Assembly: GCF_002086275.1 (NCBI RefSeq)
Contig: NZ_MVHT01000035.1
Location: forward strand, 1 to 61,436
Length of the DNA: 61,436 bases
Origin: Mycobacterium intermedium
Lineage (GTDB): Bacteria > Actinomycetota > Actinomycetes > Mycobacteriales > Mycobacteriaceae
Direction: 5' to 3'
In this document: positions 26,231 to 35,308 of the stretch, piece by piece
Layout: each line of letters starts with the position of its first letter
Numbering within the stretch: position 1 is the first letter of the stretch
Position numbers and translations under genes: made by a program
The notes under the pieces: model-generated
Seen by the model: the letters and a program-made list of their open reading frames with translations, nothing else
Told to the model about the DNA's origin: nothing
The model's database searches: none

Positions 26231-26922
26231 TTGGTGTTGCCGACGTACGACAACACCACGTCGGATTCATCGGTGATGCGGGTCAGGGTCGCATACGACC
26301 GGACGAACGATTGGCCCACGCACCCGTCGATCTTCATGTGGAAGTCGCTGATCATCACCCAGGGATTGGCGCCTTTGAACTCTTTCCTGATCACCGGCAC
26401 CACCACAACGAACCCGGGCTTGAGTCCCACGCTGACCACTGAGTTGTACTGCGGCGTGATCAGCGGTATCAGGACCGGTGGTTGGCCGGGCCCGAGCGGT
26501 AGCTCCGCGCCAATCGATGGCGCGACGCCCCCGCCGTTGGCCATGTTCACGCCGTTGGCGGTGCTCATGTCGATCCCGCAGCCGATCTCGTAGCCCACCT
26601 CAAGGACGCCGTGGGGGGGTTCCGGCCCCGCCAGCGAAGCTACGTATGTTCCGCTGGAGAGATATTCCCGAGACGACACCGCGGTGGTCAACGGCTTCAC
26701 GGGAACATGCCGCTCGTCTTTGCCCCCGAGGGCCAAGGTCCAGCCGTCCGGCGTGACCAGCCTGGCCGGCGTATTGGGCGGTACCGATCCATCATCTGGT
26801 GCCGCCGCACCGGGCGGCAGTTGCGGCTCAGGCTCGGCACCCGCCGACGGCGGAATGACCACTACCGCTAGCGATACAGCGAGAACCGCAGCACGACGAA
26901 CGACTGCGGGAATCGGCATCAC
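26221..26922 (-). CDS. MspA-family porin-like secreted protein
   Basis: The 233-residue protein has a Sec signal peptide (MMPIPAVVRRAAVLAVSLAV, Ala-rich cleavage near residue 29) and then a Pro-rich linker. The rest resembles MspA: RLVTPDGWTLALGGKDER, GVLEVGYEIGCGIDMS, the beta-rich middle, and CVGQSFVRSYATLTRITD near the end. MspA proteins form octameric outer-membrane pores; distant members lack pore function. The two cysteines (GYEIGCGID and DGCVGQSF) are an unusual addition and could form a disulphide. It is divergent from a small secreted protein gene. The 12-base tail of the gene is duplicated just after the stop (26204-26215 and 26219-26230). Confidence 0.8.
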   Translation of the reverse strand: MMPIPAVVRRAAVLAVSLAVVVIPPSAGAEPEPQLPPGAAAPDDGSVPPNTPARLVTPDGWTLALGGKDERHVPVKPLTTAVSSREYLSSGTYVASLAGPEPPHGVLEVGYEIGCGIDMSTANGVNMANGGGVAPSIGAELPLGPGQPPVLIPLITPQYNSVVSVGLKPGFVVVVPVIRKEFKGANPWVMISDFHMKIDGCVGQSFVRSYATLTRITDESDVVLSYVGNTKAV

Positions 26923-27116
26923 GGCCTAAACGGTAGGCACCACCCACGGCGGTTCCGTGTCTTGCTGATCGGTCAACTCACACTTGTTGCGCGTTTGTAG
27001 CAGCTTCGCGACGAAGACGTGGTTTTGTTCGGCGACCGGGCCGTCATTGGCGAGTAAGCTCGACAGTTAGCCAGTGATTGCTGGCATCGCCGGTGTTTGG
27101 GCAGAGAGGGCGACCA

Positions 27117-27395
27117 ATGAGCCTTCAAAGGTTCGCTCAGTTTCTTGTCGCCGTCCTCATAGGACTGACGGCTCTCCTAGGCGGCACCGGTGTCGCTCGC
27201 GCCGACCCAGAAGATGCGACGCCGCCCATCATCGACGATATGCTCGCCATCCCGGGCTTCTTAGCAGGACCGGGGCAGGATCCGCGCTCGCTGGACACAC
27301 CCAACAACTTCGGCGTACCGGGCCAGAAAGACTGGACCGGCAGCGGAATGTTTTGTCAGAACCGAAATGCCAAGTGCCAAAAGATGGGGTTCTGA
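27117..27395 (+). CDS. Small secreted protein, function unknown
   Basis: The 92-residue product starts MSLQRFAQFLVAVLIGLTAL, a clear Sec signal peptide, with cleavage predicted after GVARA (residue about 31). The mature part of about 60 residues begins DPEDATPPIIDDMLAIPG and ends MFCQNRNAKCQKMGF, with two cysteines that could form a short loop. The ATG at 27117 follows GAGAGGGCGACCA. This is the size and pattern of the small secreted proteins common in slow-growing mycobacteria. It is divergent from the MspA-like gene, sharing a 194-base promoter region in which I saw no distinct operator. I do not recognise the family. Confidence 0.75.
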   Translation: MSLQRFAQFLVAVLIGLTALLGGTGVARADPEDATPPIIDDMLAIPGFLAGPGQDPRSLDTPNNFGVPGQKDWTGSGMFCQNRNAKCQKMGF

Positions 27396-27516
27396 AAGTC
27401 CGACGCCCCACCGTCGAAAGAGCGCTCACCATCGCGCGCGACCATACCTAACCTAAGCTGGTCACCGGATTGCGGCTACGCGCCGCCGTTGAGGAAGGCG
27501 ACTTCTCGAGGATTCC

Positions 27517-28293
27517 GTGACACACACCCTGCAAATAACCCGACCGCGTGACGGTGTTGTCGTCGTGCAGCTCGATCGCCCGGAGCGGCTCAACGCCATC
27601 AACCAGACAATGCAAACCGAACTGGCCCAGACACTGGCCGAATTGGGCACCGACCGTTCGGTGCACGCCGTCGTGCTCACCGGGTCCGGACGCGGCTTCT
27701 GCTCGGGCATCGACCTGCGCAACTTCGGTCCCGACGTGCCGGAGGACACCGCGCCGGTGCTCGAACGGATGCGCTTCCAGGAACGAATGGCCGCGCTCCC
27801 CGAAGCCATCCGCCAGTTGCCGCAGCCCGTCGTCGCCGCCGTCAACGGGCCTTGCGTCGGAGCGGGATTCGCGCTGTTCCTCGCCAGTGACATCCGGATC
27901 TGTTCGGCGGCAGCATCATTCGGCAATGCCGCAATTCTGCTCGGGCTCTCCGGCGCCGAGATGGGCATGAGCTATCACCTGCCGCGCATCGTCGGGACCA
28001 GCGTCGCCGCCGACTGGATGCTCACCGGCCGGACCGTATCCGCCGACGAGGCCGAACGTCGAGGATTGGTGAGTGAGGTGGTCGAGCCCGATGCGTTGAT
28101 CGACCGCGCCCTGGAATTGGCCACACTGATCGCCGGCCACGCGCCGTTGGGGGTGCAGCTGACCAAGCGTGCGCTGCAACTCAACACCGACGCCGACAGC
28201 CTTTCGTCGGCGCTGGAACTCGAAAATCGCAACCAAGTGATCACGCACGCGACCGATGACGCGGCCGCCCGGCGAAAGAAGTGGTCGTCATGA
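27517..28293 (+). CDS. Enoyl-CoA hydratase/isomerase (crotonase family)
   Basis: A 258-residue crotonase. It has DRPERLNAIN, the oxyanion loop SGRGFCSGIDLRNFGPD, NGPCVGAGFALFLASDIRI with the second oxyanion glycine, and a C-terminal helical trimerisation region. The canonical hydratase glutamates are not obvious: LGLSGAEMGMSYHLPRIVG carries Glu in GAEMG. GTG 27517 is the start. Its stop overlaps the next start as ATGA (28290-28293), so it is coupled with the acyl-CoA dehydrogenase. It probably acts in the same beta-oxidation-like route as the adjacent dehydrogenase, kinase-like and SDR genes. Confidence 0.9.
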   Translation: MTHTLQITRPRDGVVVVQLDRPERLNAINQTMQTELAQTLAELGTDRSVHAVVLTGSGRGFCSGIDLRNFGPDVPEDTAPVLERMRFQERMAALPEAIRQLPQPVVAAVNGPCVGAGFALFLASDIRICSAAASFGNAAILLGLSGAEMGMSYHLPRIVGTSVAADWMLTGRTVSADEAERRGLVSEVVEPDALIDRALELATLIAGHAPLGVQLTKRALQLNTDADSLSSALELENRNQVITHATDDAAARRKKWSS

Positions 28294-29585
28294 CGTGGGA
28301 CTTTTCCACCGACCCGGACTGGGCGGAACAGCTGAAGTGGGTCGAGGACTTCGTTCGCTCCGAATGCGAACCAATCGACTTGATCGTCAAGGAATCCCAC
28401 GATCTCAACGACCCGGTGCGCCAGGCCCTGATACCGCCGCTGCAGCAAATCGTGAAAGAACGCGGACTATGGGCCACCCACCTCGGGCCGCACCTCGGTG
28501 GGCCGGGCTACGGCCAGGTGAAACTCGCACTGCTCAACGAGATCTTGGGACGTTCGGAGTGCGCACCGATCGTATTCGGCTCGCAGGCACCCGATTCCGG
28601 CAACAGCGAAATCCTTGCTCACTACGGCACGCCCGAACTCAAGGCGCGCTACCTGGAACCGCTGTTGGACAACCGCATCGTGTCGTGCTTTTCGATGACC
28701 GAGCCGCAGGGTGGTGCCGACCCGAAGGTGTTCCGCACCACCGCCGTCCCCGACGGGGATCACTGGGTCATCAACGGAGAGAAGTGGTTTTCGTCGTTTG
28801 CGTCCCTGGCGTCGTTCATCATCGTGATGGCGATGACGGATCCCGAAGCGCCGCCGTACGAACGCTACTCCATGTTCGTCGTCCCCGCAGACACACCAGG
28901 TATCAACGTATTACGCGATGTCGGACTGGGGTACCAGCCATTCGGCGGCGGTCGGGAAGGTTATGTCCGCTATGAGGACGTGCGGGTGCCGGCCGATCAC
29001 ATGCTGGGCCCGCGCGGCGGCGCCTTCGTCGTCGCTCAGACCCGGCTGGGTGGCGGTCGTATCCATCACGCGATGCGCACCGTGGGGCTGGTTCGGCGGA
29101 TCTTCGACATGCTTTGTGAACGAGCGGTGTCGCGATACACCCAGGGTGAGCCGCTGGCCAACAAACAGCTCGTCCAGGAGATGGTGGCCGACTCGTGGAT
29201 GGAGATCGAGGCGTTCCGGCTGCTAACCCTGCAGACCGCGTGGAAGATCGATCAATTCAACGACTACAAGGCCGTGCGAGCCGACATCTCCGCGGTCAAG
29301 GCGATGATGCAGAAGGTGCTGCACGACGTGTCGGCGCGGGCGCTGCAACTGCACGGCTCGCTGGGAACCACGCACGAGATGCCGTTTGTGCAATACCTGG
29401 TGGAGTCGTTCGTGCTCGGCCTGGCCGACGGCCCCACCGAGGTGCACAAGGTGACGTTGGCTCGCCTGTTGCTCAAGGACCGACCCGCCGCACCGGATCT
29501 GTTTCCGTCCGAACATCTGCTGCGGTTGCGGGCCGCCGCGGAGGCGAAGTTCGCCGACAAGCTGGCCGGTATTCCCCGCAGCTAG
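28290..29585 (+). CDS. Acyl-CoA dehydrogenase (ACAD10/11-like group)
   Basis: A 431-residue acyl-CoA dehydrogenase: ATHLGPHLGGPGYGQVKLAL, CFSMTEPQGGADPKVFRT for FAD/substrate binding, WVINGEKWFSS, RIHHAMRTVG and the C-terminal LQLHGSLGTTHEMPFVQY. The longer N-terminus and the PQGGADP loop are features I associate with the ACAD10/11-type group, which cooperates with APH-like kinases. An APH-like gene starts on the opposite strand just downstream, and a crotonase is coupled upstream by a 4-base ATGA overlap. FAD-dependent dehydrogenation or phosphate elimination from an acyl-CoA is likely. Confidence 0.9.
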   Translation: MTWDFSTDPDWAEQLKWVEDFVRSECEPIDLIVKESHDLNDPVRQALIPPLQQIVKERGLWATHLGPHLGGPGYGQVKLALLNEILGRSECAPIVFGSQAPDSGNSEILAHYGTPELKARYLEPLLDNRIVSCFSMTEPQGGADPKVFRTTAVPDGDHWVINGEKWFSSFASLASFIIVMAMTDPEAPPYERYSMFVVPADTPGINVLRDVGLGYQPFGGGREGYVRYEDVRVPADHMLGPRGGAFVVAQTRLGGGRIHHAMRTVGLVRRIFDMLCERAVSRYTQGEPLANKQLVQEMVADSWMEIEAFRLLTLQTAWKIDQFNDYKAVRADISAVKAMMQKVLHDVSARALQLHGSLGTTHEMPFVQYLVESFVLGLADGPTEVHKVTLARLLLKDRPAAPDLFPSEHLLRLRAAAEAKFADKLAGIPRS

Positions 29586-29599
29586 TCCGGTTGGTCCCG

Positions 29600-30574
29600 C
29601 TAGTCCGGCTGGTCCAGCAGCGCGCGAGCGCGCGCCAACAGCCGCGGCAACACGGGCACCATGGCCTCCAATTCGGCTCGCGGAGAACGCTTTCGACGAT
29701 TGTGTTTGATGATGAGCGACCAGGTGGCCGTGGACTTGAAGCATGCCAGCGCGCGGAACCATGACAGGTCGTCCAGAACCGCAGGGCCGCCACCCAGCTC
29801 GTCGGCGTAGATCCGCGCCAGCTCGTCACTCGGCGGCGCGATGCCGGCAGCTTCCGGAACGCGTTGGTACGTGCCGGGATCGCTGTTGATGAGGAACCAG
29901 CCGAGGTCGATGCGCGGGTCACCGACCGCCCAGATCTCCCAGTCGATGACCGCGCGGATCTGGGCGCCGACGGCAAGCATGTTCCCCAGCCGGAAGTCAC
30001 CGTGTATCACGCTGGGGCGCAAGGCCGTTGGCACACTCCGCAGCAGCGCCTCCGGCACGTCCTGCCAGCCGGGCACGAGCGCCGGATCGACGGTCCGCAA
30101 CGCGTTACACCACCGATGCACCTCTGCGACCGGTTCCAGCACCGGCTCGTCACCGAGCCCGATGTCGCCCGGCAACAAACGGTGCACTGCGGCCATGACG
30201 CGACTGGCGTTGCGATAGCGCTCGGTCACGTCGGGCAACGGTGTGTCGTCGGTGACGCCGCTGAAAAGCGGTTCGACGCATTCGCCCTCGACGCGTGACA
30301 TCACGAAGAGCGGCGGCAGCGCGTCGTCCTCCCAGAGCACTTCGGGCACCGGAACCGATGTCCCGGCGAGCGCTTTGATGACGCGGGCCTGGCGCAGCAC
30401 ATCACGATTCGCGACCGGCTTTACGCCCGCCGGCGCCACCTTGATCACCACGTCCCGTTCATCGCGCACACCGGTGAAGGTGATGCTGGACGCCCCACCC
30501 CCGAACGGGATCACCTCGGTGACACCGGCACTGGACAGGCGCCGCCGCAGTACATCGAGGACGATTTCATTCAT
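29600..30574 (-). CDS. APH/choline-kinase-like phosphotransferase
   Basis: The 324-residue protein has the aminoglycoside phosphotransferase fold: GGGASSITF glycine loop at about residue 25, VVIKVAP with the ATP Lys, Brenner motif VIHGDFRLGN with catalytic Asp near residue 192, and metal-binding VIDWEIWAVGDPRIDLGW. Members next to acyl-CoA dehydrogenases phosphorylate hydroxyacyl-CoA (LvaA, ACAD10/11 kinase domains) rather than antibiotics. It is preceded one base upstream by the SDR stop, so the two form an operon. It converges with the acyl-CoA dehydrogenase (15-base gap). An antibiotic-resistance role is less likely given the context. Confidence 0.88.
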   Translation of the reverse strand: MNEIVLDVLRRRLSSAGVTEVIPFGGGASSITFTGVRDERDVVIKVAPAGVKPVANRDVLRQARVIKALAGTSVPVPEVLWEDDALPPLFVMSRVEGECVEPLFSGVTDDTPLPDVTERYRNASRVMAAVHRLLPGDIGLGDEPVLEPVAEVHRWCNALRTVDPALVPGWQDVPEALLRSVPTALRPSVIHGDFRLGNMLAVGAQIRAVIDWEIWAVGDPRIDLGWFLINSDPGTYQRVPEAAGIAPPSDELARIYADELGGGPAVLDDLSWFRALACFKSTATWSLIIKHNRRKRSPRAELEAMVPVLPRLLARARALLDQPD

Positions 30575-30575
30575 T

Positions 30576-31376
30576 TCAGCCGGCCGGATTCGTCCAGCCG
30601 ACCTCGGCCAGGAAGGTCTGAGTGTGTGCGATGCGCCCGGTCAACGTCTTCGGATCTCCCGTGCACAACCGGTATGCGGTCTCGGTGATCAACTCGATGT
30701 CCTCGGTGTCGGTATTGGCCAGGTCGAGCGTGCCCGCTCCGGGGGTCGCCACCGGGTTGGTCGGAGCGGCGGCGTTGACGGCGATGCCGTCGTCGTATAG
30801 TTCGGCCGCAAGGCTTTTCGTCAGCCGATTGAGCGCGGCTTTGGCGGTTCCATAGATACCGAACCCGGCGGTCCGGTCGAAATCGGAGAATGGCGGGCCG
30901 GGAGGCAGGTCGCCGCCGACCGAGGTGACGTTGAGGATCCAGCCGCGGCCGCGCTCGCGCATCGCCGGAATCGCGAGTTGGCTCAGGTGCAGCGGGCCGA
31001 ACAGGTGCATCTCCATCATCAGCCGGACCCGCTTGTCCGGGAACCCATCCAGAGGTCGCAGGAAAGTCACCGCGGCATTGTTGACCAGGATGTCGGGGGC
31101 GCCGACGGCCGCCGTAATCTCCGCGAAAAGCCGTTCCCGCTCTTCGGGTTTGGAGAGGTCCGCCTGGATCGCGACGGCGCGGCCACCCGACGAGGTGATC
31201 TCGTCGCGCGTCTGACTGAGCGAACCCTGGTACTTGGGGTCGGGATCCATGGTTCGGGCCGTGAGCGCCACGGTGGCACCCCGCTCGGCCAGTCGGGCGG
31301 CGATGGCCTTGCCCAGCCCGCGGCTACTTCCGGTCACCAGGGCCACCATGCCGTCGCACCGTTGGTCTGCGGTCAA
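30576..31376 (-). CDS. Short-chain dehydrogenase/reductase
   Basis: A 266-residue SDR with TGSSRGLGKAI at about residue 15, NNAAVTFLRPL, catalytic Ser in NVTSVGGDLPPG and YGTAK. TTG at 31376 follows GGAGAGG and gives the natural N-terminus TADQRCDGMVALVTGS; the frame extends to 31421, and ATG at residue 10 is an alternative. Its stop is one base before the ATG of the APH-like kinase, showing tight coupling. It could interconvert 4-keto and 4-hydroxyacyl-CoA before phosphorylation, as LvaD does in levulinate catabolism. That role is inferred. Confidence 0.87.
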   Translation of the reverse strand: MTADQRCDGMVALVTGSSRGLGKAIAARLAERGATVALTARTMDPDPKYQGSLSQTRDEITSSGGRAVAIQADLSKPEERERLFAEITAAVGAPDILVNNAAVTFLRPLDGFPDKRVRLMMEMHLFGPLHLSQLAIPAMRERGRGWILNVTSVGGDLPPGPPFSDFDRTAGFGIYGTAKAALNRLTKSLAAELYDDGIAVNAAAPTNPVATPGAGTLDLANTDTEDIELITETAYRLCTGDPKTLTGRIAHTQTFLAEVGWTNPAG

Positions 31377-31519
31377 TGCCTCTCCAAGACGATCCCTCCG
31401 GACGATCCGAAGTATAGGCACGGAGATCGGCGCATGGTGTCGATCGTGTCCTGATTCGTGGGGAGCATGTCATTTTAGCCACTAACCCTGATTGTCGCCC
31501 CGCTCCTAGCGTGATCACC

Positions 31520-32164
31520 ATGACGCACACACCGGTAATCCCCGCATTGATCGACACCACCGTCGCGCAGGCCGCCGTCCGCTTGGCTCAATCCACCGAA
31601 TCCGACTCGGTGTTCAACCACAGCGTCCGCAGCTACCTGTTCGCCGAATTGCTCGCCGCACACGATGGCATGCGCGCGGGCGCCGAATACGACAGTGAAG
31701 CCTTGTTTTTGGCCTGTGTACTACACGATCTCGGCGCCGGGTCCGCGGCGCCCGGCAAGGCACGATTCGAGGTCGAAGGCGCTGACCTGGCGGCTACCCT
31801 GCTGACCGAACACGGCTATGACCGCACGGCGGTCGACACCGTGTGGGAAGCCATCGCCTTGCACACCTCATTCGGCATCGCCGACCGACGCGGACCCCTC
31901 TGCTATCTGGTGAACGGCGGGGTGGGAATGGATTTCGGCCGCAACGCCGAGTTGGTGGATGACCAGACCGCCGATGCGATTCACGCCCGCTACCCGAGGC
32001 TGTCTATGGCCACCACGCTGCTGGACGCCATCACCACACACGCACAGCGCAGTCCGGAGGCGGCGCCGCCTTACTCATTCCCCCTCGGCGTGCTGCAGGA
32101 ACGGCAGGCCAACGGCATCACCGGCGTGGAACAAATGGCGGCGCTGGGGCGCTGGGGCAGCTAA
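31520..32164 (+). CDS. HD-domain metal-dependent hydrolase
   Basis: The 214-residue HD-fold protein has the metal ligands FNHSVRSYLFAELL (His), ACVLHDLGAG (HD at about residue 73) and WEAIALHTSFGI (His), with GNAELVDD-like acidic sequence later. Sequence style is like cyanamide-hydratase or HD phosphohydrolase relatives. ATG 31520 is used; GTG 31511 is also in frame. It converges with the DoxX gene, and the two stop codons overlap by three bases (CTAA), an unusually tight arrangement. The substrate is unknown. Confidence 0.82.
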   Translation: MTHTPVIPALIDTTVAQAAVRLAQSTESDSVFNHSVRSYLFAELLAAHDGMRAGAEYDSEALFLACVLHDLGAGSAAPGKARFEVEGADLAATLLTEHGYDRTAVDTVWEAIALHTSFGIADRRGPLCYLVNGGVGMDFGRNAELVDDQTADAIHARYPRLSMATTLLDAITTHAQRSPEAAPPYSFPLGVLQERQANGITGVEQMAALGRWGS

Positions 32165-32607
32165 GTCCCCCGCGTCCGGCCGACGTCGCGCGCCCGGAGC
32201 ACCGCATCGAGCGAGTAGCGCCCGCCGCCCGTGAAGACCAGCAGGAAGAACGCGAAGCAGAAGAGTATTGCCAGCGCTCCCCCATTGCCCTGCGGTGGAT
32301 CCGCGATGGGTATCAACGCCTTGGGTTGATGCATCCAGAAGTAGGCGACGGCCATTTCGCCGGAGGCGATGAATGCGGCGGCGCGGGTGAACAAGCCGGC
32401 CGCGATCAGCAGCCCGGTGGTGACTTCGAAGAGGCCGGCGTACGAGCCGGGCCAGGACCAGAAGCCGACGAAGAACTTGGTGCGCACCGGCCAACCGAAG
32501 AGGCTCATCGACCCGTACCCAGCAAAGAGCAAACCATATACCAGCCTGAAGAGGCTCAGCACCGCCGGTGAGTAGCCGGTGAGGCGGGCGTCGAGGCTGC
32601 TCGTCAT
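32161..32607 (-). CDS. DoxX-family membrane protein
   Basis: A 148-residue protein with four hydrophobic segments: LSLFRLVYGLLFAGYG, AGLFEVTTGLLIAAGLF, AAAFIASGEMAVAYFW, and ALAILFCFAFFLLVFTGGG. The DoxX/SURF4-like family signature includes GG followed by RYSLD at the end of helix 4. In mycobacteria DoxX partners with SodA and SseA in thiol homeostasis, but this paralogue has no such neighbours. It overlaps the stop of the HD gene and is divergent from mmr across a region with a large inverted repeat. Confidence 0.85.
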   Translation of the reverse strand: MTSSLDARLTGYSPAVLSLFRLVYGLLFAGYGSMSLFGWPVRTKFFVGFWSWPGSYAGLFEVTTGLLIAAGLFTRAAAFIASGEMAVAYFWMHQPKALIPIADPPQGNGGALAILFCFAFFLLVFTGGGRYSLDAVLRARDVGRTRGT

Positions 32608-32644
32608 AAACCAACGTTAGCCACCCAGCCACCCGACTTTCCCC

Positions 32645-32704
32645 GCGAGCGTGCGTGTCAGTGCACGACACGCCGGGGAAGTTCGTACCTACGCGCACGC
32701 TCGC
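32645..32704. repeat. Large inverted repeat between doxX-like gene and mmr
   Basis: GCGAGCGTGCG (32645-32655) is perfectly complementary to CGCACGCTCGC (32694-32704), and pairing extends three more bases inward with one G-U. Nested inside is a second perfect dyad, GCGTGTC / GACACGC. The style resembles the GCGAGCAGACGC hairpins elsewhere in the window, but this one lies between divergent starts, so it is less likely to be a terminator and could affect both promoters. Confidence 0.65.
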
Positions 32705-32730
32705 CCGGGGCGCCTTGTAGACAAGGGGGC

Positions 32731-33057
32731 GTGTTGGCTTATCTTTTCCTGCTCGGCGCGATCTTCGCCGAAGTGGTCGCGACCAGTCTGCTCAAGAGCA
32801 CGGAAGGCTTCACTCGACTGGGGCCGACGGTGGTGTGCCTCTTGGGCTACGGAATCTCGTTTGCTCTGCTTTCGGTGTCGATCTCGCGCGGCATGCAGAC
32901 CGATGTTGCCTACGCGCTCTGGTCGGCTATTGGTACAGCGGGCATCGTGCTCATCGCCGTGCTGTTCCTGGGCTCGCCCGTTACGGTGGCAAAGATCCTC
33001 GGCGTAGGGCTCATCATCGTGGGCGTTGTCACGCTGAACCTGTCCGGGGCGCATTGA
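32731..33057 (+). CDS. mmr: SMR-family multidrug efflux pump Mmr
   Basis: A 108-residue protein with four transmembrane helices of the small multidrug resistance family. The essential membrane-embedded glutamate is in helix 1 (LGAIFAEVVATSLLKS, Glu about 14). The signature YALWSAIGTAGIVL is in helix 3, and the C-terminus is VVTLNLSGAH. GTG start at 32731. It is nearly the same as my recollection of M. tuberculosis Mmr (Rv3065, 107 residues), and its position after cstA supports orthology. It works as a dimer exchanging protons for lipophilic cations. The TetR gene that follows mmr in M. tuberculosis is replaced here by a PPE gene. Confidence 0.95.
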   Translation: MLAYLFLLGAIFAEVVATSLLKSTEGFTRLGPTVVCLLGYGISFALLSVSISRGMQTDVAYALWSAIGTAGIVLIAVLFLGSPVTVAKILGVGLIIVGVVTLNLSGAH

Positions 33058-33061
33058 CCTG

Positions 33062-35245
33062 TCAGAAGAAGCCGAAGAAACCCGACTGCCCCGGCCGCCA
33101 GTTGAACGCCCCGGAGTCGCCGTCACCGGAGTTCCCAAAGCCCGAGCCGCTGCCCGGTACGGAATTGCCGATGCCCGAGCTGTGCTGGCCCGAATTGAAG
33201 AATCCGGTGTTGTAATAGCCCGAGTTCAGGAAACCGATATCGTGTCGGCCGGTGTTCAGCACGCCGACGCGAAGGCCCTCGCCGCCCATATTGAAGAAAC
33301 CGGTGTCGGTGCCGCCGCTGCTCGAGTTGAAGAAGCCGACGTTGTTCGCGCCGGCACCCGAATTCCCGACGCCCGAGTTGTAGCCGCCGCCGGCGATGTT
33401 CGCAAATCCCGAATTGAAGTTGCTGGCGTTGAAGAAACCCGAGTTGCCGGTGCCCGAGTTGCCGAAGCCTGAGTTGCCGCTGTAGCTGCCCACACCGCCG
33501 ACGCCGGTGTTGACGTTGCCTGCATTCAAGAAGCCGGTATTAGTGTTGCCGGAGTTGAACAAACCGGTGTTCGTGAAGCCGGTGTTGAAGAAGCCGGTGT
33601 TGCCGGCTTGCGTGGCGACTCCCGGCCCGAAGACCGGGTTGGTGTTGTTGCCGCCTGCGTTGAAGGCGCCGGTGTTGCCGACGCCCGCGTTGGACCACCC
33701 CAGGTTGCCGAAACCCGCGTTGAACGAACCCACGTTGTGGTTGCCCGAGTTGAAGAAACCGACGTTATGACCGAACAGTTCCGTGCCGCCGGAATTGATG
33801 GCGCCCAGGTTTCCGTTGCCTGCATTCGCCGTGCCCATGTTGGTGCTGCCGGCGTTGAACGAACCGGTGTTGAAACTGCCCGCGTTCCAGAAGCCGGTGT
33901 TGGTGTTGCCCGAGTTGCCGACGCCGGTGTTGAAGCTGCCGGAATTGATCGCGCCAAAGTTCGTGCTACCGGTGTTCGCGAATCCCACGTTGCCGCTACC
34001 GGAGTTGAAGAAGCCGGAGTTGCCGGTGCCGGAGTTGAAAAAGCCGGTGTTACCGCTACCAGAGTTGAACCCGCCGAAGCCGATCTGGTTGTCGCCCGTG
34101 AGTCCGATGCCGATGTTTCCGTTGCCGGTATTGGCCAGGCCGAAGTTACCGATGCCGGTATTGCCCAAACCGATATTGAAGCTGCCGTCGTTCCCGAACC
34201 CGAGATTCCAACTGCTGGCGCTGAAACTGAGCCCGCCGATTCCAACCTGGTTGTTGCCGTTGAGTCCGATGCCGATGTTGTTGCTGCCCACGTTGCCGAG
34301 GCCGAAGTTGTTGACGCCGAAATTGCCGATCCCGAAGTTGTAGCTGCCTCGGTTGCCGGCACCGACGTTGTACAGGGACGCCACCGGATTGGCGGCAAGG
34401 ACGCCGGCGAGGTTTCCGTTGCCCAAGCCGATGTTGCCGGTCCCGACGTTGCCAATACCGAAATTGAAATCCCCGATATTCCCGGTACCGAAGTTGAAAC
34501 GTGCCGCGCCAGGGAATTTCAAGCCGTCGGCCACCATCGCGGCGTTTCCGTTGCCGGCACCGAAGTTGAACGATCCGTAGTTGCCCAAACCGAGGTTGCC
34601 TACGCCGCCGCCCGGGCCGCTGTTCCCGGCACCCAGATTGAACGTGCCGAAATTGCCGCCGCCCACGTTCCAGTCGCCGATGTTCCCCAGCCCCAGGTTC
34701 GCGCCAATGTTGAACACCGGCAGGTTTCGTAGGGCCTGCTGCCAGGGAATCAACTGCTCAGCCGCCGCGGATACCCCGGCGTGGTAACCGAACATCGCGG
34801 CCGCATCCTGGGCCCACATCTGCTCGTAGACGGCTTCGATGGCCGCGATCGCCGGAGCGTTGAAGCCGAACAGATTCGACCGCACCATCGCCACCAGCTC
34901 CGAGCGGTTGGCGGCCACCAGCCACGGGTGCACGGTGGCGGCCTGGGCGGCCTCGAATGCCGCGGCAGCGGCTTTGGCCTGACTGGCCGCCACCTCAGTC
35001 TGGGTCGCGGCGGCGCTCAACCACCCCGCATAGCGGACGGCCGTCGCTGCCATCGCCTCCGCCGCCGGCCCCTGCCACGTTCCGCCGACCAACCCGGCGG
35101 TCACCGACTCGAACGCGGTCGCCGCCGCGTTCAGCTCCTCGGCCAGCCCACCCCACGCCGTCGCGGCGGCCAGCATCGGCCCGGAACCGGCACCGCCGAA
35201 CATCAGCGCCGAATTGATCTCCGGCGGCAGCACGACAAAACTCAT
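33062..35245 (-). CDS. PPE-MPTR family protein
   Basis: A 727-residue PPE protein. The PPE domain is at 1-180 ([29 protein letters not shown] for the Wx[20 protein letters not shown]). The rest is made of MPTR pentapeptides of the NxGxGN type ([17 protein letters not shown]), about 100 copies. The C-terminus [13 protein letters not shown] is a typical tail. These proteins are ESX-5 substrates of the cell surface, and the pentapeptides fold as a quadrilateral beta-helix. The stop lies four bases after mmr stops (convergent). No PE partner is adjacent. It may be an insertion into the Rv3065-Rv3066 interval. Confidence 0.93.
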   Translation of the reverse strand: MSFVVLPPEINSALMFGGAGSGPMLAAATAWGGLAEELNAAATAFESVTAGLVGGTWQGPAAEAMAATAVRYAGWLSAAATQTEVAASQAKAAAAAFEAAQAATVHPWLVAANRSELVAMVRSNLFGFNAPAIAAIEAVYEQMWAQDAAAMFGYHAGVSAAAEQLIPWQQALRNLPVFNIGANLGLGNIGDWNVGGGNFGTFNLGAGNSGPGGGVGNLGLGNYGSFNFGAGNGNAAMVADGLKFPGAARFNFGTGNIGDFNFGIGNVGTGNIGLGNGNLAGVLAANPVASLYNVGAGNRGSYNFGIGNFGVNNFGLGNVGSNNIGIGLNGNNQVGIGGLSFSASSWNLGFGNDGSFNIGLGNTGIGNFGLANTGNGNIGIGLTGDNQIGFGGFNSGSGNTGFFNSGTGNSGFFNSGSGNVGFANTGSTNFGAINSGSFNTGVGNSGNTNTGFWNAGSFNTGSFNAGSTNMGTANAGNGNLGAINSGGTELFGHNVGFFNSGNHNVGSFNAGFGNLGWSNAGVGNTGAFNAGGNNTNPVFGPGVATQAGNTGFFNTGFTNTGLFNSGNTNTGFLNAGNVNTGVGGVGSYSGNSGFGNSGTGNSGFFNASNFNSGFANIAGGGYNSGVGNSGAGANNVGFFNSSSGGTDTGFFNMGGEGLRVGVLNTGRHDIGFLNSGYYNTGFFNSGQHSSGIGNSVPGSGSGFGNSGDGDSGAFNWRPGQSGFFGFF

Positions 35246-35308
35246 GCGGGCATCGCCCCCTTGTCAGACTCCCTGTGGTTGTCGACATAGGTGTAGAAAG
35301 GCCTGCCC

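Noticed and set aside
29600..30574. Aminoglycoside resistance gene
   Set aside because: APH fold, but the operon with an SDR and the adjacent acyl-CoA dehydrogenase point to metabolic phosphorylation.
32645..32704. Terminator for doxX-like or mmr genes
   Set aside because: It lies between two divergent starts, not after a stop codon, so I list it as a repeat only.
33062..35245. Possible CRISPR-like or minisatellite array from regular short repeats
   Set aside because: The period is 15 bases, in frame, encoding NxGxGN pentapeptides; it is an MPTR coding sequence.
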